Shown: positions 13,399 through 45,230, counted from the first letter of the stretch. The stretch is DNA of 64,000 nucleotides from Mastigias papua (GCA_964019165.1 OZ025267.1:9184889-9248888); one strand, 5' to 3'. Program-made: numbers and translations. Notes: generated by a model not told the origin, from the sequence alone.

Positions 13399-14316
13399 TT
13401 AAATTGAAGTAACTTTCATTATGGTAGGCCTGCTGGGCGAAATTATGCTCGAGTTCCTTCCTCTCATTTCGTCGGGTGAGATCCTTCTGTCCTTTTTCTG
13501 CGCCCCTGCACTCCTTAGACACGCATCGCATAGGGTTATGAAAAAATAGACTAGTGGATCTATTAATGTTCTGATGGCAATAAAAGAGGAAAATAGAAAA
13601 CGGTGAGTAAAATCCTCTCCTTTAATACTGCTAATTGCATAGGGGCACATAAAAGCGAGAAATATGCATGTAACACCAATAGAATTTAAAAGTAGCTTCC
13701 AGTTGCGAATTGTGCCAAAAGCAGCATTATTGCTATTTCTAAGTTGCTTCGATAGTCGACATTGATTGTGCAGGGAATTGAGCATCCACAGGTAGCAAAC
13801 AACCAAAGTAAGTCCGAATATCAGCATGAAATACGAAACTTTTCTGTCCTCATCACCATCAATGGGAATGAGCCAGGAAAGCAGGAATATTATAATTGAA
13901 ACCAACCATATGAGAACGATTAAGAACCATGTTACTTTAGTTGTGAATAGTTGCCTAAAGCGAAGAGGGAAATGTACTGCAAGAAGTCTCTGTATAGCTA
14001 TAAACACGATATGAGAAAGCGCCACCGTTACAAATCCTTTGTTGATGCGGAACAAAGTAATCATTTTCAGAAATACTTGAAGTGACAAGTTCTTTACCGA
14101 AATGCCATACGAAAAAATTGTCCCAATCGTTGCAAAGAACATATCAGATATTATATTGGCAATAGCCAGGCTTGCTAAAGTTTTGTTGAATGTTGAGTTT
14201 TCCTTGCGTATACGGAAAAGCGCTACGAGTAATGCCACATTAGCAATTAAACCTGCAAAACCGAATATCGCGTAGTTTAAGGAACCTATGAGTGCAACAG
14301 TGACGATATCTGCCAT
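13399..14316 (-). CDS. Single-exon class A (rhodopsin-type) GPCR, paralogue of 9137-10027
   Basis: A 305-residue seven-helix receptor, plasma membrane, ligand unknown. Landmarks: N26 in helix 1 (GLIANVALLV), D58 at the end of AIANIISD in helix 2, QRL (109-111) instead of DRY, Trp137 in helix 4, Pro225 in MCPYA of helix 6, and DPLVYF (253-258) instead of NPxxY. The C-tail of about 45 residues is rich in Arg, Lys and Ser (AGAQKKDRRISPDE). The ATG at 14314-14316 gives a short extracellular N-terminus, as in the paralogue. Shared blocks RKENSxFNKTLASL and IQRL show common origin. The two genes face each other with about 3.4 kb between stops. No frameshift or stop interrupts either, so both could be functional. 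Confidence 0.9.
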   Translation of the reverse strand: MADIVTVALIGSLNYAIFGFAGLIANVALLVALFRIRKENSTFNKTLASLAIANIISDMFFATIGTIFSYGISVKNLSLQVFLKMITLFRINKGFVTVALSHIVFIAIQRLLAVHFPLRFRQLFTTKVTWFLIVLIWLVSIIIFLLSWLIPIDGDEDRKVSYFMLIFGLTLVVCYLWMLNSLHNQCRLSKQLRNSNNAAFGTIRNWKLLLNSIGVTCIFLAFMCPYAISSIKGEDFTHRFLFSSFIAIRTLIDPLVYFFITLCDACLRSAGAQKKDRRISPDEMRGRNSSIISPSRPTIMKVTSI

Positions 14317-15092
14317 ATTCCTTTTGCAAGTTGATTATACGTGAACATCAAAAGTAAACTTCTGCTCTACTTGTCTAGTCGCTCCTAAAGAAAGGCTACG
14401 GAAGGTTCTTGCATATAAATGCTTCATAAGCATTGCATTTTGTTTTCGGTAAGCATGGAACTAGGGAGTTCAAGGTTGATTGATATCTACTGGTATTTTA
14501 CCTGTTCTGTTTTTGCACGAAAGGCTCCATAATTGAAACCATAGTATATAATCAACTAGTCGGTTTCATTATTCATTTCCGAAGTCAAACCACACTGGAA
14601 AATTGTATTTATTTACTTACATACATGCAAAGATATGCCGGTTGCTGGAAAGTTAAATTCAACTGTTGACGGTGCTTCAACAAAACACCTGCATATTAAT
14701 AAGCTGCATAAATTATTGAAAATGAGGTTTATGTAAGAGTTTCAACACGGACATCCAATTCAATTTAAAAGTAAGTATCTAAGAATACACGACCTACTTA
14801 TCTGAAAGTGAACATTCTTAATTAAACTGAGGGAATAACTTAAGTAAAATTTTTTACTTGGGGTAGTGACGATTTTGGGGACTTGAAGGCACTACTTTCC
14901 CTATGCAAAACTCTGTATATAGTATGATAGTGATTTTAATATCGTCTGCAAACTTCTGTTCCACAGAAAATAAGATGTTGACTGACACCAAAATGTTGTC
15001 AACGGGTTACCCTTTATCAAAATTTGCTATTTGAGTAAACCTTAGACCACTGACAGCAGAATTGTATGATAGCGAATTAAAAATGCCTGTCC
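14317..15092. other. Intergenic upstream of the minus-strand receptor
   Basis: This should contain the promoter of the 13399-14316 gene. I see no unambiguous TATA box or repeat. Confidence 0.45.
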
Positions 15093-15094
15093 TA

Positions 15095-15370
15095 CAATCA
15101 CTGCTAAAAGTCCTTGGAACCCCCTTTGACTGCAGCGTTTTATGTGATAATTATGAGATTCCGGTGAAGCACAACTAACTACGCCCCCTACCCCCCAGAA
15201 CAATGTTGAATTGACGGTTGTGTTAGCTGACAGTTACGTGAAAGCAATTTGGCTTATTTACTGTGTATAAAACCTGTACAAATCAACATTGTTTTCAAGG
15301 GGGGAGGGGAACGCTCAAAAACAAGGTCAAAAAATACAGCAAGTGTTCCAAGACTTTTGGCATTGATTGT
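15095..15370. mobile_element. Small TIR element (MITE), about 275 bp
   Basis: The left end CAATCACTGCTAAAAGTCCT pairs with the reverse complement of the right end (CAATCAATGCCAAAAGTCTT), both continuing into TTGGAAC. Inner sequence includes AACAATGTTGAATT and AATCAACATTGTT, which are also roughly inverted. No coding capacity. Target duplication not clear. Confidence 0.55.
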
Positions 15371-16603
15371 TGGTTTGATCTATAGCTACTTCTCCAATGG
15401 GGAGCAACGAGCGGAAGGACGTTGATACATGGCTATCTTTCCTATAAGTAGCAATGAACAGAAGGGCAATAATATTAGGAATATACAAATTTTCATTTTG
15501 TCACAACTTTGTCACTTCTTCATAAAAGCATGAGCGGGATTAATCAAAGTCGTCTACTGAAAGAAACAGTGCAAGAATAAGAATGACCAATTCACACCAC
15601 ACAGTAGCAAGCAAAAATAATGTAAAACGAAAGCGAGGTGCGGCAGGTTACGGTCTGATACGCACCACTGACCATGGTCAAACTTTGGTCCGAAATAGTC
15701 AAGGCTGACCTTTTTATTCTACATAGTTGTATGGAAAATAGGCCTAAATTTTCCATGCAAAAAATTCAAATATCATGAACAGGCAAAAGCCCACATAATC
15801 TAACACAAAGTCAACGAAGAATGACATGTTTTTACTTTACATTTCCAAAGTTTCGTTGGGAGGCCCGGTGAGAATTTTGCTGGCAAAGACTGAAAGTGTG
15901 GCTACATATGGCTGATGAAAATGCAACAAAATACATCCCCTAGACAAAATTAAAAATTCTTCACCAACCTGAACACCAGGGTCGGCAGATCAAAATAGTA
16001 AGAAAGAGGGACGATGCCACTCCTTAGAGGTCAGAATTTCAATGGAAATTTGGAATAAGCACTAAATTATCGTACGATAAAGAAATACCATTTAAATACC
16101 AAAAGAACAGGACCATATAAGCTACGATAAGTAATAGTGTTAAATTAGTATCGGGCAAAAAACCAAGATGGCTCACCTGTTGCAACATCTTGGCCGTATC
16201 CTGAGATGTGCTGTCAGAAATTTTAGTCGAGAGACCAGGACCAGTTCTTCTGAAATACCTATTTAAAAAGTGCCCTTTTTCGGCGATTATTGCAGTATTT
16301 ATTAACAGCAATCTGAGATTATTCTGATCCTGCTTTTGCGCATTTATGTCGATTGCACATCTTGCCATCATTGTCATCCACCTATGCGACTAGTGCGCAG
16401 TCACGTCGGCAAAAATCCTAATGCGCAAACAGAAATAGGGCACAAAAAGATGAAAGACCGACTAGTGGTTCTCACTAGCCCCGACATAACTTTGCATGAG
16501 TGGAAGCCTTACAGCCAGCCTCTTTCTACATTCTTTCTTTCTGTTTCCAATTCATTCACTTTCCCAAATTTCCACTGCACTATTTTTCTTTTATCCTGTT
16601 CTT
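15371..16603. other. No gene recognised
   Basis: Intergenic sequence downstream of DELE1 (minus strand). Open frames at 16039-16377 minus and 16336-16641 plus have no family resemblance. Confidence 0.5.
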
Positions 16604-16609
16604 TTTATT
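16604..16609 (-). promoter_or_regulatory. DELE1: Possible poly(A) signal of DELE1
   Basis: TTTATT on the plus strand reads AATAAA on the minus strand, about 360 bp past the DELE1 stop codon. It is the first canonical hexamer I see there. Inferred from motif and position only. Confidence 0.4.
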
Positions 16610-16970
16610 CAAAGTCTTTCGTACAACTTACGACCAAATAAGCATTGACATAATCTATGCAGCAAAAAATTAATTGAAAATCCATGGATTATTGCGTAAT
16701 GAACCAAGCAAATCCAAATGCGCCTACCTAGCAATTTAGTTACGATTTTCCATACTGCTTTCTGCGTCTAATTAGATTTGTTTCACTTGTATATTTATAT
16801 ACCCCTTAAGGTTTTTGGTCAGACTCTTGGAAGCATCCAAACTTCTGAGATTTTTTAACAAAATGCACTGGCAGCATTCAAAAGTAAATAGAAAGTAATA
16901 AGACACGTTAAACTAGTTTCAAGGAACTGCAATCTTTAAGGATTTACAAAACAAAAAGAGAATTGAATTC

Positions 16971-36776
<19,806 letters not shown>

Positions 36777-37781
36777 CTGAAAAAGAGGATAAAAGGTTAA
36801 AATAAAAATAAAAGCATTAAGCATGGTATAATCCATCAGTGAAATGTAGCTTGCTAGTACAGTACTTCTAAATCACTAAAAAACAGAGCAAAACCAAAAC
36901 CCCAAAAACTCATGAAATGTTGCAATGTGTAGAAAAGTGCTATGATCAGCTTCAAACAAACCCTAAACTATTAAGATTTTATGCTCTAGAGGATATGCAA
37001 GCCTACCTCTATTCCAACTTTGGCTGTGCTTGCTATCAAGACACTTGATTATATAGTTATATACCATATTACTTAAAAAGTTGCTTGCAATTTGATAGGT
37101 TTGAAAACAAATTATTGCATATCTATTACAAATGCTCCACAAAGGACATTCCAAGCCAAATGTGACCAAAAAGTGCAATTCCTGAAGTGATACTACGTGG
37201 ATTCTTTTAAACTCTTAGAAATGAGATAAATCTAATAAAATTTAAATGTGCAAACACATTTTCCATTCAATAGTCAAACTGTTTAGGTTTTGTGAGAAGT
37301 CAAACTTTTTGTATCAGCTTGCACTCTTAAAACAATCATAGTTAGTATATATTTATGGTATCTAATTCAAAGATAGCAAAATGGGTGGTTTCCCAAGGCC
37401 ATTTGTCTGTTTGGTCGTTGAAAGTAAGATGCTGAATTCTAAAAGTCATGAAATCTGTGATCAAGGGTGGCGGTTAAATTAAATATAGAAACGTGTCCTA
37501 ATCCTTTTAAAAAGTAAGTCCTATTTAACCTTAGTGACAGACAGCTTGTAATTATTAATATATTTTTGCTGACAGGTTATGAACATAACTGTGAGTCGTA
37601 TACGACAAATGGCATTGGTACGCGGTTGTCGATGAGAGGTGCGAAAGTACTGTACATTAGTGCCGAAAGCTTCTTTCTTTCACGACTCTACTTAGGCCAT
37701 ATTTGCAGCATAATTGGTGTGCAAGGAAGCATTGAGCTGCTGCTAGTTATCTGTTGTCAACACAAAATACGCAATCATTAC

Positions 37782-37815
37782 CTTTTGGATTTACGCTGGC
37801 GAACTTTTTAAGCAT
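37782..37815 (-). CDS. DELE1: Candidate DELE1 first coding exon
   Basis: ATG followed by LKKFASVNPK and a strong donor (AAAAG|GTAATG). The short amphipathic basic peptide would suit the start of a mitochondrial leader. It ends in phase 1 while the exon at 36776 needs phase 2, so at least one more exon must lie between, which I could not find. Speculative. Confidence 0.25.
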
Positions 37816-39041
37816 GATCACCCTTTCTTCGATTCGCAACCATCCACCATTACTGCACCTCCATTTCCCTCCTCAACAAGTATGGGATCGAGCATGTGAC
37901 CAAAACTCCTGGTATGACATCATATGTACAACCGAAACAACTAAAATAATGGTCATATTTACATATATAAAATAATGTCGTCAAGTAAAGGGAGGAGTAT
38001 GGTTAAAAATCGATGCTTACTGCTAGGGAAGGGGAGTTTCCTCTTCCAAACGTCATTACATCAATATCAGCCAATTTCTCCGAATTTACTCTAAAACCCG
38101 TTTTGAACTTTGCGTTTGAATTCTTTTCAATGGTAACTATGAACGATAATTCATAGCAATCAATTTTGAAATTAATACATTACATCCCAATAAATAAAAT
38201 TGTTCCATTATAAAGAACAGGAAGCTGGATATGGTTCAACAGTATTCACTTATATCATCTCCGTGAAATGGGGGGGAGGGGGGAGGGACTCTAGCTGATC
38301 GAAATTCAACTTTCTTCATCATCAAAAATGGGAGGAAAGGTCTTATTGAAACAGCGTTGGTTGATAAGGGGGGAGGGTGGAGTGGTTAAATCAACTCGAA
38401 TTGCTAACGACATCATAAATTTATGATTTCATAGCAGCATAAGCACACTAAAAGTTAAATTTCCTCTGGTAGGGACCTCTCCAGAATGGAAAGCTTGCCT
38501 CTAGCACTTTGTGCCAAACCATATGCGTAGAGTTACGTTTTGCCAAGGAGGGCCAGACGTTTACATTTGAAGTGGCCTCGGACGCCCTTAGTTGCTATGC
38601 CAATAAATTTTTTCTTAACAATCGCAAGTAAATACCAGTCATATGTGAAAAATAATAACAGGAAGGAATGACCAGATGATAAAAATATAGTATCATCCAA
38701 TGACTATTCTGTCAGCAATTTCTAAAATTTAGAGGTGATAGACGTTTGAGAAAGTTATGGCTTATTCAGAATTCTACGTACTTACGTGTCAAAAGTACCT
38801 AAAATTTCTGTCCTTATTATGAAAAACACATGCCCCTTTCTCAAATGAATGCTGGTTAATGTTCGTTATGTGTTTTCTTACCTTGTTTTCGAAAGTTGCT
38901 ATATTTTCCTGGCTCTCCAGAGAATTACTAATTGAGTCCCCACCTGTATACTTGAACGAATTCCGGAAAATTTCTTTCTTGTATCTTTTGACTTCAACAT
39001 GAAGAGGGTTTCACAAATTGGATTTTCTTTCATTAACTTGG
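37816..39041. other. Intergenic, no feature recognised
   Basis: It contains G-rich runs at about 38270-38290 and 38369-38385 but no gene or long repeat that I can name. Confidence 0.5.
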
Positions 39042-40268
39042 TCAAGTTTCGTAGTAAATTCTTTGCATCAAAGTCAGTACCCTATTTTTGTAGATATAGT
39101 TAATCGTTTGCCACCGGGCTTTATTTAGGATTTCTTCAGTAGACCTTGTACCTTCTAATTTGTGAACCAATTTTGCTGCTCCAGCATGCAGTGCATCAAC
39201 AGCGCTTAATATTGCAGGTGAAGATATGCCCCATACTTTTTTACAACAAGTAACCGCATTACCAACTGTTTTGAAGTAAATCTCTTCTTGGGTTTTGCTT
39301 GGTAAGTCTTTTCTTAACTTTGGTCGGTTGCTTTTTCCAGCTAAGTTTGTCATCAATGCTTATCCCTAAATGTGTGCTTTGTTCAACTTGGATAATGACT
39401 GAAGTAGCATTAAGATGGGTCGTAAAGGACCAACTAATTTCGTTGGAGATAGAATCATTGCCTCTGCCATGCCTGCATGAACTGTTAGCTGGTGCCTATT
39501 GCACCAGTCAATGAACCCTCTTGCACTGGCATTAAGGCTATCTATTACTTCTTGAATATTATCATTTATACAGGATATCGTGGTATCATCGGCAAACATA
39601 ACTAATTCTCTTCTTGTTATAAAATCAGGTAGGTCATTTTCGTGAATTGAGAACAGACGTGGACCTAGTAATGAGCCCTGAGGTACTCCAAATTCTTTCT
39701 CTCTTTCTCTCTCTCTTATTGTTGATGTTTTTCCATTTACATCCGCATATTGCATCCTTCGACATAGATAGTGGCACATTCAGTCATGTAATGCGCCATA
39801 GAACCTAACAACTTGGAGCTTTCTCTTTAAAATATCTCTGTTAACACCGTTAAATGCCCTTTTGAAATCTACAAATAATATCCGACCATATTGACAATTG
39901 TCCAGGGCTTCTTTCCATTGTTCTGTTATATGCAGCAGCAAACCCTCTGTGCTTCGCCCCTCTACGAAACACCATTGACTTGGGTGTCCAATTCCTAATA
40001 TTTCCATATGTGTGTCTACTATGTGGCACACTTGACCCTCCAACAATTTCCCTGGTATACTTCAGATTGATAAAGGATGATAGTTCTCTCGATTACAGGC
40101 CTCCCCCTTTTTAAAAGTAGTTTTCAACTTGGCTACTTTCCAATTACCAGGGAATTTCTTCTCATTTAGACTTTTCTGCAGTATGTTTCTTACCTCTGGT
40201 TTCATACTTTCACGAGCAATCTTTAAATCAAACTTCAATATGTGGATTTCAGAAAGGTTACTATACAC
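39042..40268 (-). pseudogene. Non-LTR retrotransposon reverse transcriptase, decayed
   Basis: Minus-strand pieces in order: FPGNWKVAKLKTTFKKGE and RENYHPLSI (40268-40062); CFVEGRSTEGLLLHITEQWK and RILFVDFKRAFNGVNRDIL, motif A (40046-39780); FGVPQGSLLGPRLFSIHEND, motif B, and LVMFADDTTISCIN with the FADD active-site motif (39779-39366); then a C-terminal domain with EEIYFKTVGNAVTCCKKVWG and YKNRVLTLMQRIYYET (39356-39042). Stops and frameshifts separate the pieces, and a (GA)n expansion inserts EREREREK before motif B. A jockey/CR1-type element common in cnidarian genomes; no endonuclease domain is left. Confidence 0.85.
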
Positions 40269-40289
40269 AACAGGCTCTTGTCAAGATTC

Positions 40290-40395
40290 TTGAGAAGTGT
40301 GAGTCAGTTCTGGATAGCAAAGAATTCGCAGGAGCAATGCTGACGGACCTCTCAATGGCTTTTGATTGAATAAATCATGAGTTAAAATTAGTAAA
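40290..40395 (+). pseudogene. Reverse transcriptase motif A remnant
   Basis: The plus frame reads LVKILEKCESVLDSKEFAGA then MLTDLSMAFD, a stop, and INHELKL. This is the motif A region of a CR1/L2-type reverse transcriptase. It continues at 40981 after an inserted LINE tail. Confidence 0.6.
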
Positions 40396-40504
40396 CTACA
40401 TACACACATCTTTAAACGAACAGCTTTAAAACATATCTACATATATTTGACTAAGAGACAGTAGCGATTGAAAATATACGCCTCATTCTAAGTAGAATAG
40501 CTCA

Positions 40505-40966
40505 TCAGTACTGTGTTGGAAGACAGTCTTTGAGAAAGGGGGCAAAATTTGAAATAAAGAGAATGAGAACCGAATTTGGAAGACAGTCAATACAGTTCAG
40601 GGGTCCCATAATATGGAATTCATTAAACAAAGAACTAAAGAAGCAAACAAATAGAGAAACTTTCAAACGCCATTTAAGATCAGACATGAAAACATTAAAT
40701 AAATTGTCTTTTGGAAAAGAAACAACATTTAACGCAAATAGGGATGAAACTTATGTTTACTATTAGAAATAAGATTAGGGACAATTTCGATATAAGGTTA
40801 GAGACAATTTTAACATTTACGTTAATTTTTAAACAAACTTTTGTAATTAGGCTAGTTCATTTTAATTTAAGCAGGTCCACATCAGCTTTGTGCTGCCAAA
40901 TTTTGACCTGGGTAAATTAAACCATGTATGTATGTATGTATGTATGTATGTATGTATGTATGTATT
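40505..40966 (+). mobile_element. 3' end of a non-LTR retrotransposon, nested insertion
   Basis: It begins in the reverse transcriptase C-terminus (LRKGAKFEIKRMRTEFGRQS, then IQFRGPIIWNSLNKELKK), stops at about 40766, and has a short 3' UTR and a (TGTA)n tail at 40923-40966. It splits an older reverse transcriptase copy (40290-40395 and 40981-41170). Confidence 0.75.
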
Positions 40967-40980
40967 CAGCATTCTGAAAA

Positions 40981-41170
40981 ACATTATCTTAGGCGTTTCC
41001 CAAAGTTTGGTGCTGGGATCCTTCTTATTCCGTATTTATATTAATGATTTGCTTTCTTGGTAAAGGATAACGAGATCTGCAAATGATAGTACTATGTTTA
41101 TGTGTGGTCCAGAACTAGATTGCATCTTAAAATCACTGGAGGGGGATGCTTCTCCTTTAAAGAATGAAAA
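40981..41170 (+). pseudogene. Reverse transcriptase motif B/C remnant
   Basis: IILGVSQSLVLGSFLFRIYI then NDLLSW and, after a shift, SANDSTMFMCGPELDCILKS correspond to the PQGSVLGP...FADDT segment of a CR1/L2-type element, heavily mutated. It is the continuation of 40290-40395. Confidence 0.6.
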
Positions 41171-41458
41171 TCCCTATTCGTGATGCAGTTTATTCAACCC
41201 AGCTGGACTATGACAAGAATATGTTTTACCTCAGTCAAATGTCTACAATGCAACATCAAGCAAGTGGACATGGCTTTAGGAGTTAGTGTTAAATGACAGT
41301 TTTGGCTATTTTGCTGATCTTTTGTGCTTACGAATATCTAAGAAAGTGCTGAATATTTAGTATCAAAAATGCAAATGCGGCAAGAATAGTAAGATGACAT
41401 TTCTAACTACCTTTGTTCATGAAGAATCTAGCTTCCGAAGTCATTGGAGATATTTGTA

Positions 41459-41507
41459 ATGTTTTCCCCACGGTTTTCCCCACGGTTTTCCCCACGGTTT
41501 TCCCACC
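41459..41507. repeat. Tandem 12-13 bp repeat
   Basis: Four units of TTTTCCCCACGG. Confidence 0.95.
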
Positions 41508-43266
41508 CTTAAAATCGTGCTCATATAGCAATGAGTATCAATGACACACAACGTGTAAATTGAGTGCTATTTGATCAATCAACTCTGTCAAAGGAGGGCT
41601 GTACTGCAATTACAGTGGTTCATGAATTATATCAGTTTAAACGATTTGTGGTAAATTTGGTTACTAAAGATCAAATAGGTGGTGCTAGATTCATGACAAA
41701 TAGTAAGTACCATTAAAAGATTAGCTTTCTACTGTCAATTTCTCTCTAGATCTTATATCTATAATTTGCAAGCAAACAATTGAAAGCTATTTGATGGGCT
41801 GGTGTAATTGGTATTTTCAAACCAATTTGCAAATGACGAAAAAGCAAGATATACTAGGCCTAGCCAAAGGGACTCGACTTTTCATGAGCAGTGCTGACTG
41901 CTACTGAAGCTTTTCACGGAGGTATTATTGCATTAATTTGAATGATGCAAAAATTTGTTGAACTTTGAGGCAGCTCACTGAACGTTACATAGTTGCAAGT
42001 GGTGCTAGCCTAGAATTCTGAATAAATCGCAAGATGTCGCTTTTGATCAAAGTAAATCGTTCGCCTCTGCTAAACTGACATGTACAATGGAATGGAAATC
42101 AAATGAAATGAAAACATCTGCAAATTCTAGTAAATAGTGAACAGGCACGAGGCCACCGCTGAACAGATGGAGGTGGAGGGGTGGGGGGGGGGTAAAGCTG
42201 AGCAGAAGTTCCAAAGTTCAAACATATTAGTGTTTCCATCCTATAAAGCACGCGAGAGTACCATTTTTCCCCAAATAGCGACTAGGTCCTGTAGATGCCA
42301 CGCCCAAGTTGTCGGGAAATTCTTATTTTACGCTCCCTCTCAGAAGCATCACCTTCGCAACGGCCTTGAATCAAAAGAGCAGAACTGAAAGCACCTAGGG
42401 ACCAGTGCGATGGTGTGCCAAAGGACTTTTGGTTGTGCAAGAAATTTACTAGCTGGTTTGAACAAGGCCCAGTGGTGCAGTGAGAGGTGCATTTTGGGGA
42501 GGCTGAAAGGAAATCTTCCGAATAATATCCTGGATTAGTGCCCCTCAAAAGTGGGAATTGTGATCAGGGGAAAGTGGCATATCAGAGGGTAAACTTTTAG
42601 GGGACACTTCTAGTCTAAGAGACAGTGGTGCTCCTATATCATCTTAAACCTCATTTCTACAACTAATCATATGGTCGGGTGAATATCAAATCATGACTCT
42701 CACTGAGTTTTGTCTCCGAATCCCCTCTCTGCATTACCTAATGGGGGCACGGTTGAATCAGAAGTCTGAGCTGGACACAGGCACCTAGCCAGGGGATTTT
42801 TTTAAAGGCTTCACAGGTCCTCCTAGAATAGCATTTACCTGTCTACTAAAGGAGTGCATGAGTAGTTGTGGGAGTGTTGATAGCTTCCTTTAGTGATGTA
42901 GGAGGACCCCAGTATGGACGGGTCCGATGCGAAAGAAAATTTGAACATTTTATTCTTTAAATATGATTTTGATGCTGAGTATCTGCAATTGAATATAAAA
43001 TAGAGAGGAACAAAGCAGTTTCGATAAAACAACCATGTCATGTCTCCACGTAAAAATCAACAAATATAAACAGAAATTACATTCAAAGCTTGCCTTCCAG
43101 AGAGTAAAATAATACGTACAATGGCATTTTCCTACCTGAATCTTGCTTTCATGTGAGAGATGAGAAAAGGTATATTCTCTAGTTGTCTCCTTCAAAAATC
43201 CACCTTTCTATTGTCTCTCTCTTCACTTATGGGCGTAGGGAAGAGAATCTATTCTGTCCAAATATG
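41508..43266. other. No gene recognised
   Basis: It contains a poly-G run at 42178-42192 and scattered short frames (42137-42388 plus, 42282-42548 minus) without family resemblance. Confidence 0.5.
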
Positions 43267-43270
43267 AGAT

Positions 43271-44343
43271 CTACGATGGCCCATAGGGGACATGCAGCAT
43301 TTGCTAAGTTTTGCACACACAATACTAGATTGCTGCACACAAAATTCAATATCGTTCACAAATTGATTGTTCGCGCACAAACTCAAGGTTGCTGCGCACA
43401 AATTTAAGGTTGCTGCGCAAAAATTTGATTTGCTGCATGCAAAGTGGGTGCTGCATCACACAAATTCAAACCTGCAGCATACAAAATCGCTGTTGCAGCA
43501 TACAATATAAACCTGCAGAATACAAAATCTGACTACAACACGAAAACGCAGGAACATTCTTTTAGTCTACTGAAAAGCTTTATTTGTCTGACACTCGCCA
43601 GAGTATGAAACGTGGGACAACGACCGAAAAGAAAGAGCCTCAGAAAAGTAGACAGATGCTGTTTAAATATAGAGAGTGAGGTAAGGAGGAACACTGTAAG
43701 TCCTCGAATACGCCACACTCCGGGGGGGCTTATCTGTATTGATACCTTTTGGGTAGGAGTATATTAAATCGAAAGGATTATTAGACATTTCATACTCTGA
43801 CGAGTGTCAGACGAAAAAAGCTTTTCTATCATCATTAAAAGTTAAACACAAAACATACAACAAGTATTACATTTGGCTGTCCTAGCCAACGCGGGAAAGG
43901 ACACTTCGTCATCTAGTCCCCACTTTGGATGAGATTTATCATTTCAATGCCTTATCTTACATAAAAAGAAATGTACACAGAAAACATATGAGATAGCTTG
44001 GTGCCAAGTAAAATAAGACAAGCAATTATAAATACGTTTTTCAGTATGCTAAAAGAATGCTCCCGCTTTTTCGTGTTATAGTCAGATTTTATATTCTGCA
44101 GGTTTATATTGTATGCTGCAACAGCGATTTTGTATGCTGCAGGTTTGAATTTGTGTGATGCAGCACCCACTTTGCATGCAGCAAATCAAATTTTTGCGCA
44201 GCAACCTTAAATTTGTGCGCAGCAACCTTGAGTTTGTGCGTGAACAATCAATTTGTGAACGATATTGAATTTTGTGTGCAGCAATCTAGTATTGTGTGTG
44301 CAAAACTTAGCAAATGCTGCATGTCCCCTATGGGCCATCGTAG
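43271..44343. mobile_element. Foldback element with GCTGC-rich arms and a nested inverted repeat
   Basis: Arms of about 300 bp (43271-43577 and 44036-44343), starting CTACGATGGCCCATAGGGGA, with AGAT on both sides as a likely 4 bp target duplication. The arms contain about nine loosely spaced GCTGC/GCAGC units (GTTGCTGCGCACAAA). Inside lies a second inverted repeat (43571-43613 with 43785-43826). No ORF of note. Confidence 0.85.
43571..43826. repeat. Inner inverted repeat with hammerhead-like core
   Basis: Arms of about 42 bp read GTCTGACACTCGYCAGAGTA. On the plus strand near 43797-43816, CTGACGA, GT...AC and GAAA follow the hammerhead core order (CUGANGA, a G-C closed stem II, GAAA). Stems I and III are not convincing. 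Similar sequence occurs at 30.3 kb. Confidence 0.5.
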
Positions 44344-44784
44344 AGATCTTATGATAAGCTATAATAAGCAGATTACAGTGAGTTAGGAAAAATAAAAAAA
44401 CTGGATTAAATGAGCCATGTTATGGTGTGTATCCATTCTATGTACTGGTATGAAACGTTTTATAGCAACCTGTTTGCAAGCAAGCCAAATCTGACAATTG
44501 TGAAAATGAAGCAAACAACATTGGAATGCACTACTGTATTTGTCCAGGGAGCAATGAAGCAGATTTCTCAAAATTCTAGAGTAACATCCACATACCCCTC
44601 ACGTCAGAACACTCCTAGGCCAGTGCTAGCTCCTACTCGCTAGCCTTATCTAGTGAAAAGTTTACTCTAAAATGGAAAGTATTAATACAGGATATTTTTG
44701 TTGTTGTTGTTTACTTTCTTTTGAGTAGGCCATTATACCTAGCGTTTTCAGCTAATTTAGGCCTACTTTGCACGCCGCATTCAG

Positions 44785-44945
44785 GCATGGGACCCCTAGT
44801 TTAACGTCTCTTCCGGAGGACATCGGAGTGAGTTGCTATGGTCGTTTATCTGGATACTCACCCATCCAGTTGCTAACCTAGCAAAGCCAAGCATAACTTC
44901 AGCTAGCTAACGGAAGCCAACTGAACCGCTTGGCCTCTTAGCCAT
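44785..44945 (-). repeat. SINE-like repeat with 5S-rRNA-like segment
   Basis: The plus strand reads CTCACCCATCCAGTTGCTAA then CC and later AGCATAACTTC, resembling the reverse complement of the internal part of 5S rRNA (CCCATCCAAGTACTAACC ... GCTTAGCTTC) at roughly two thirds identity by eye. The upstream GTTTAACGTCTCTTCCGGAG is typical of a dispersed repeat. Not a functional 5S gene. Confidence 0.35.
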
Positions 44946-45096
44946 GTCTGAGTTTGCATAGCACTACAGTGTTAAACAGAATGGCACTACAAAAGCATAA
45001 CGCTAGATTGCATAGACCACATTCTTATATAAAAATATGCAGTGTTACTGGTTTCCCCTTTATTTGGTAGCAACAGCACATTGTTCGGTTATCACG

Positions 45097-45230
45097 ATGC
45101 AGAAGATCAAATCAGGTGCTCCACAAGGATCCGTTCTTGGACCTCTTCTTCTCAATATCTTCATTAATGATTTGCTTCTTGCAGTGAAAGAGTAGGAAAT
45201 TTGAAATTTTGTGAACGACACTAAAAAATA
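45097..45230 (+). pseudogene. Reverse transcriptase fragment
   Basis: IKSGAPQGSVLGPLLLNIFI then NDLLLAVKE is motif B of a CR1/L2-type reverse transcriptase. It is followed by stops. Confidence 0.7.

Noticed and set aside
13226..13531. 101-residue minus frame
   Set aside because: Overlaps the 3' end of the receptor gene in another frame.
41459..41507. Possible CRISPR-like short repeat
   Set aside because: Only four directly adjoining 12-13 bp units with no spacers, in animal DNA.
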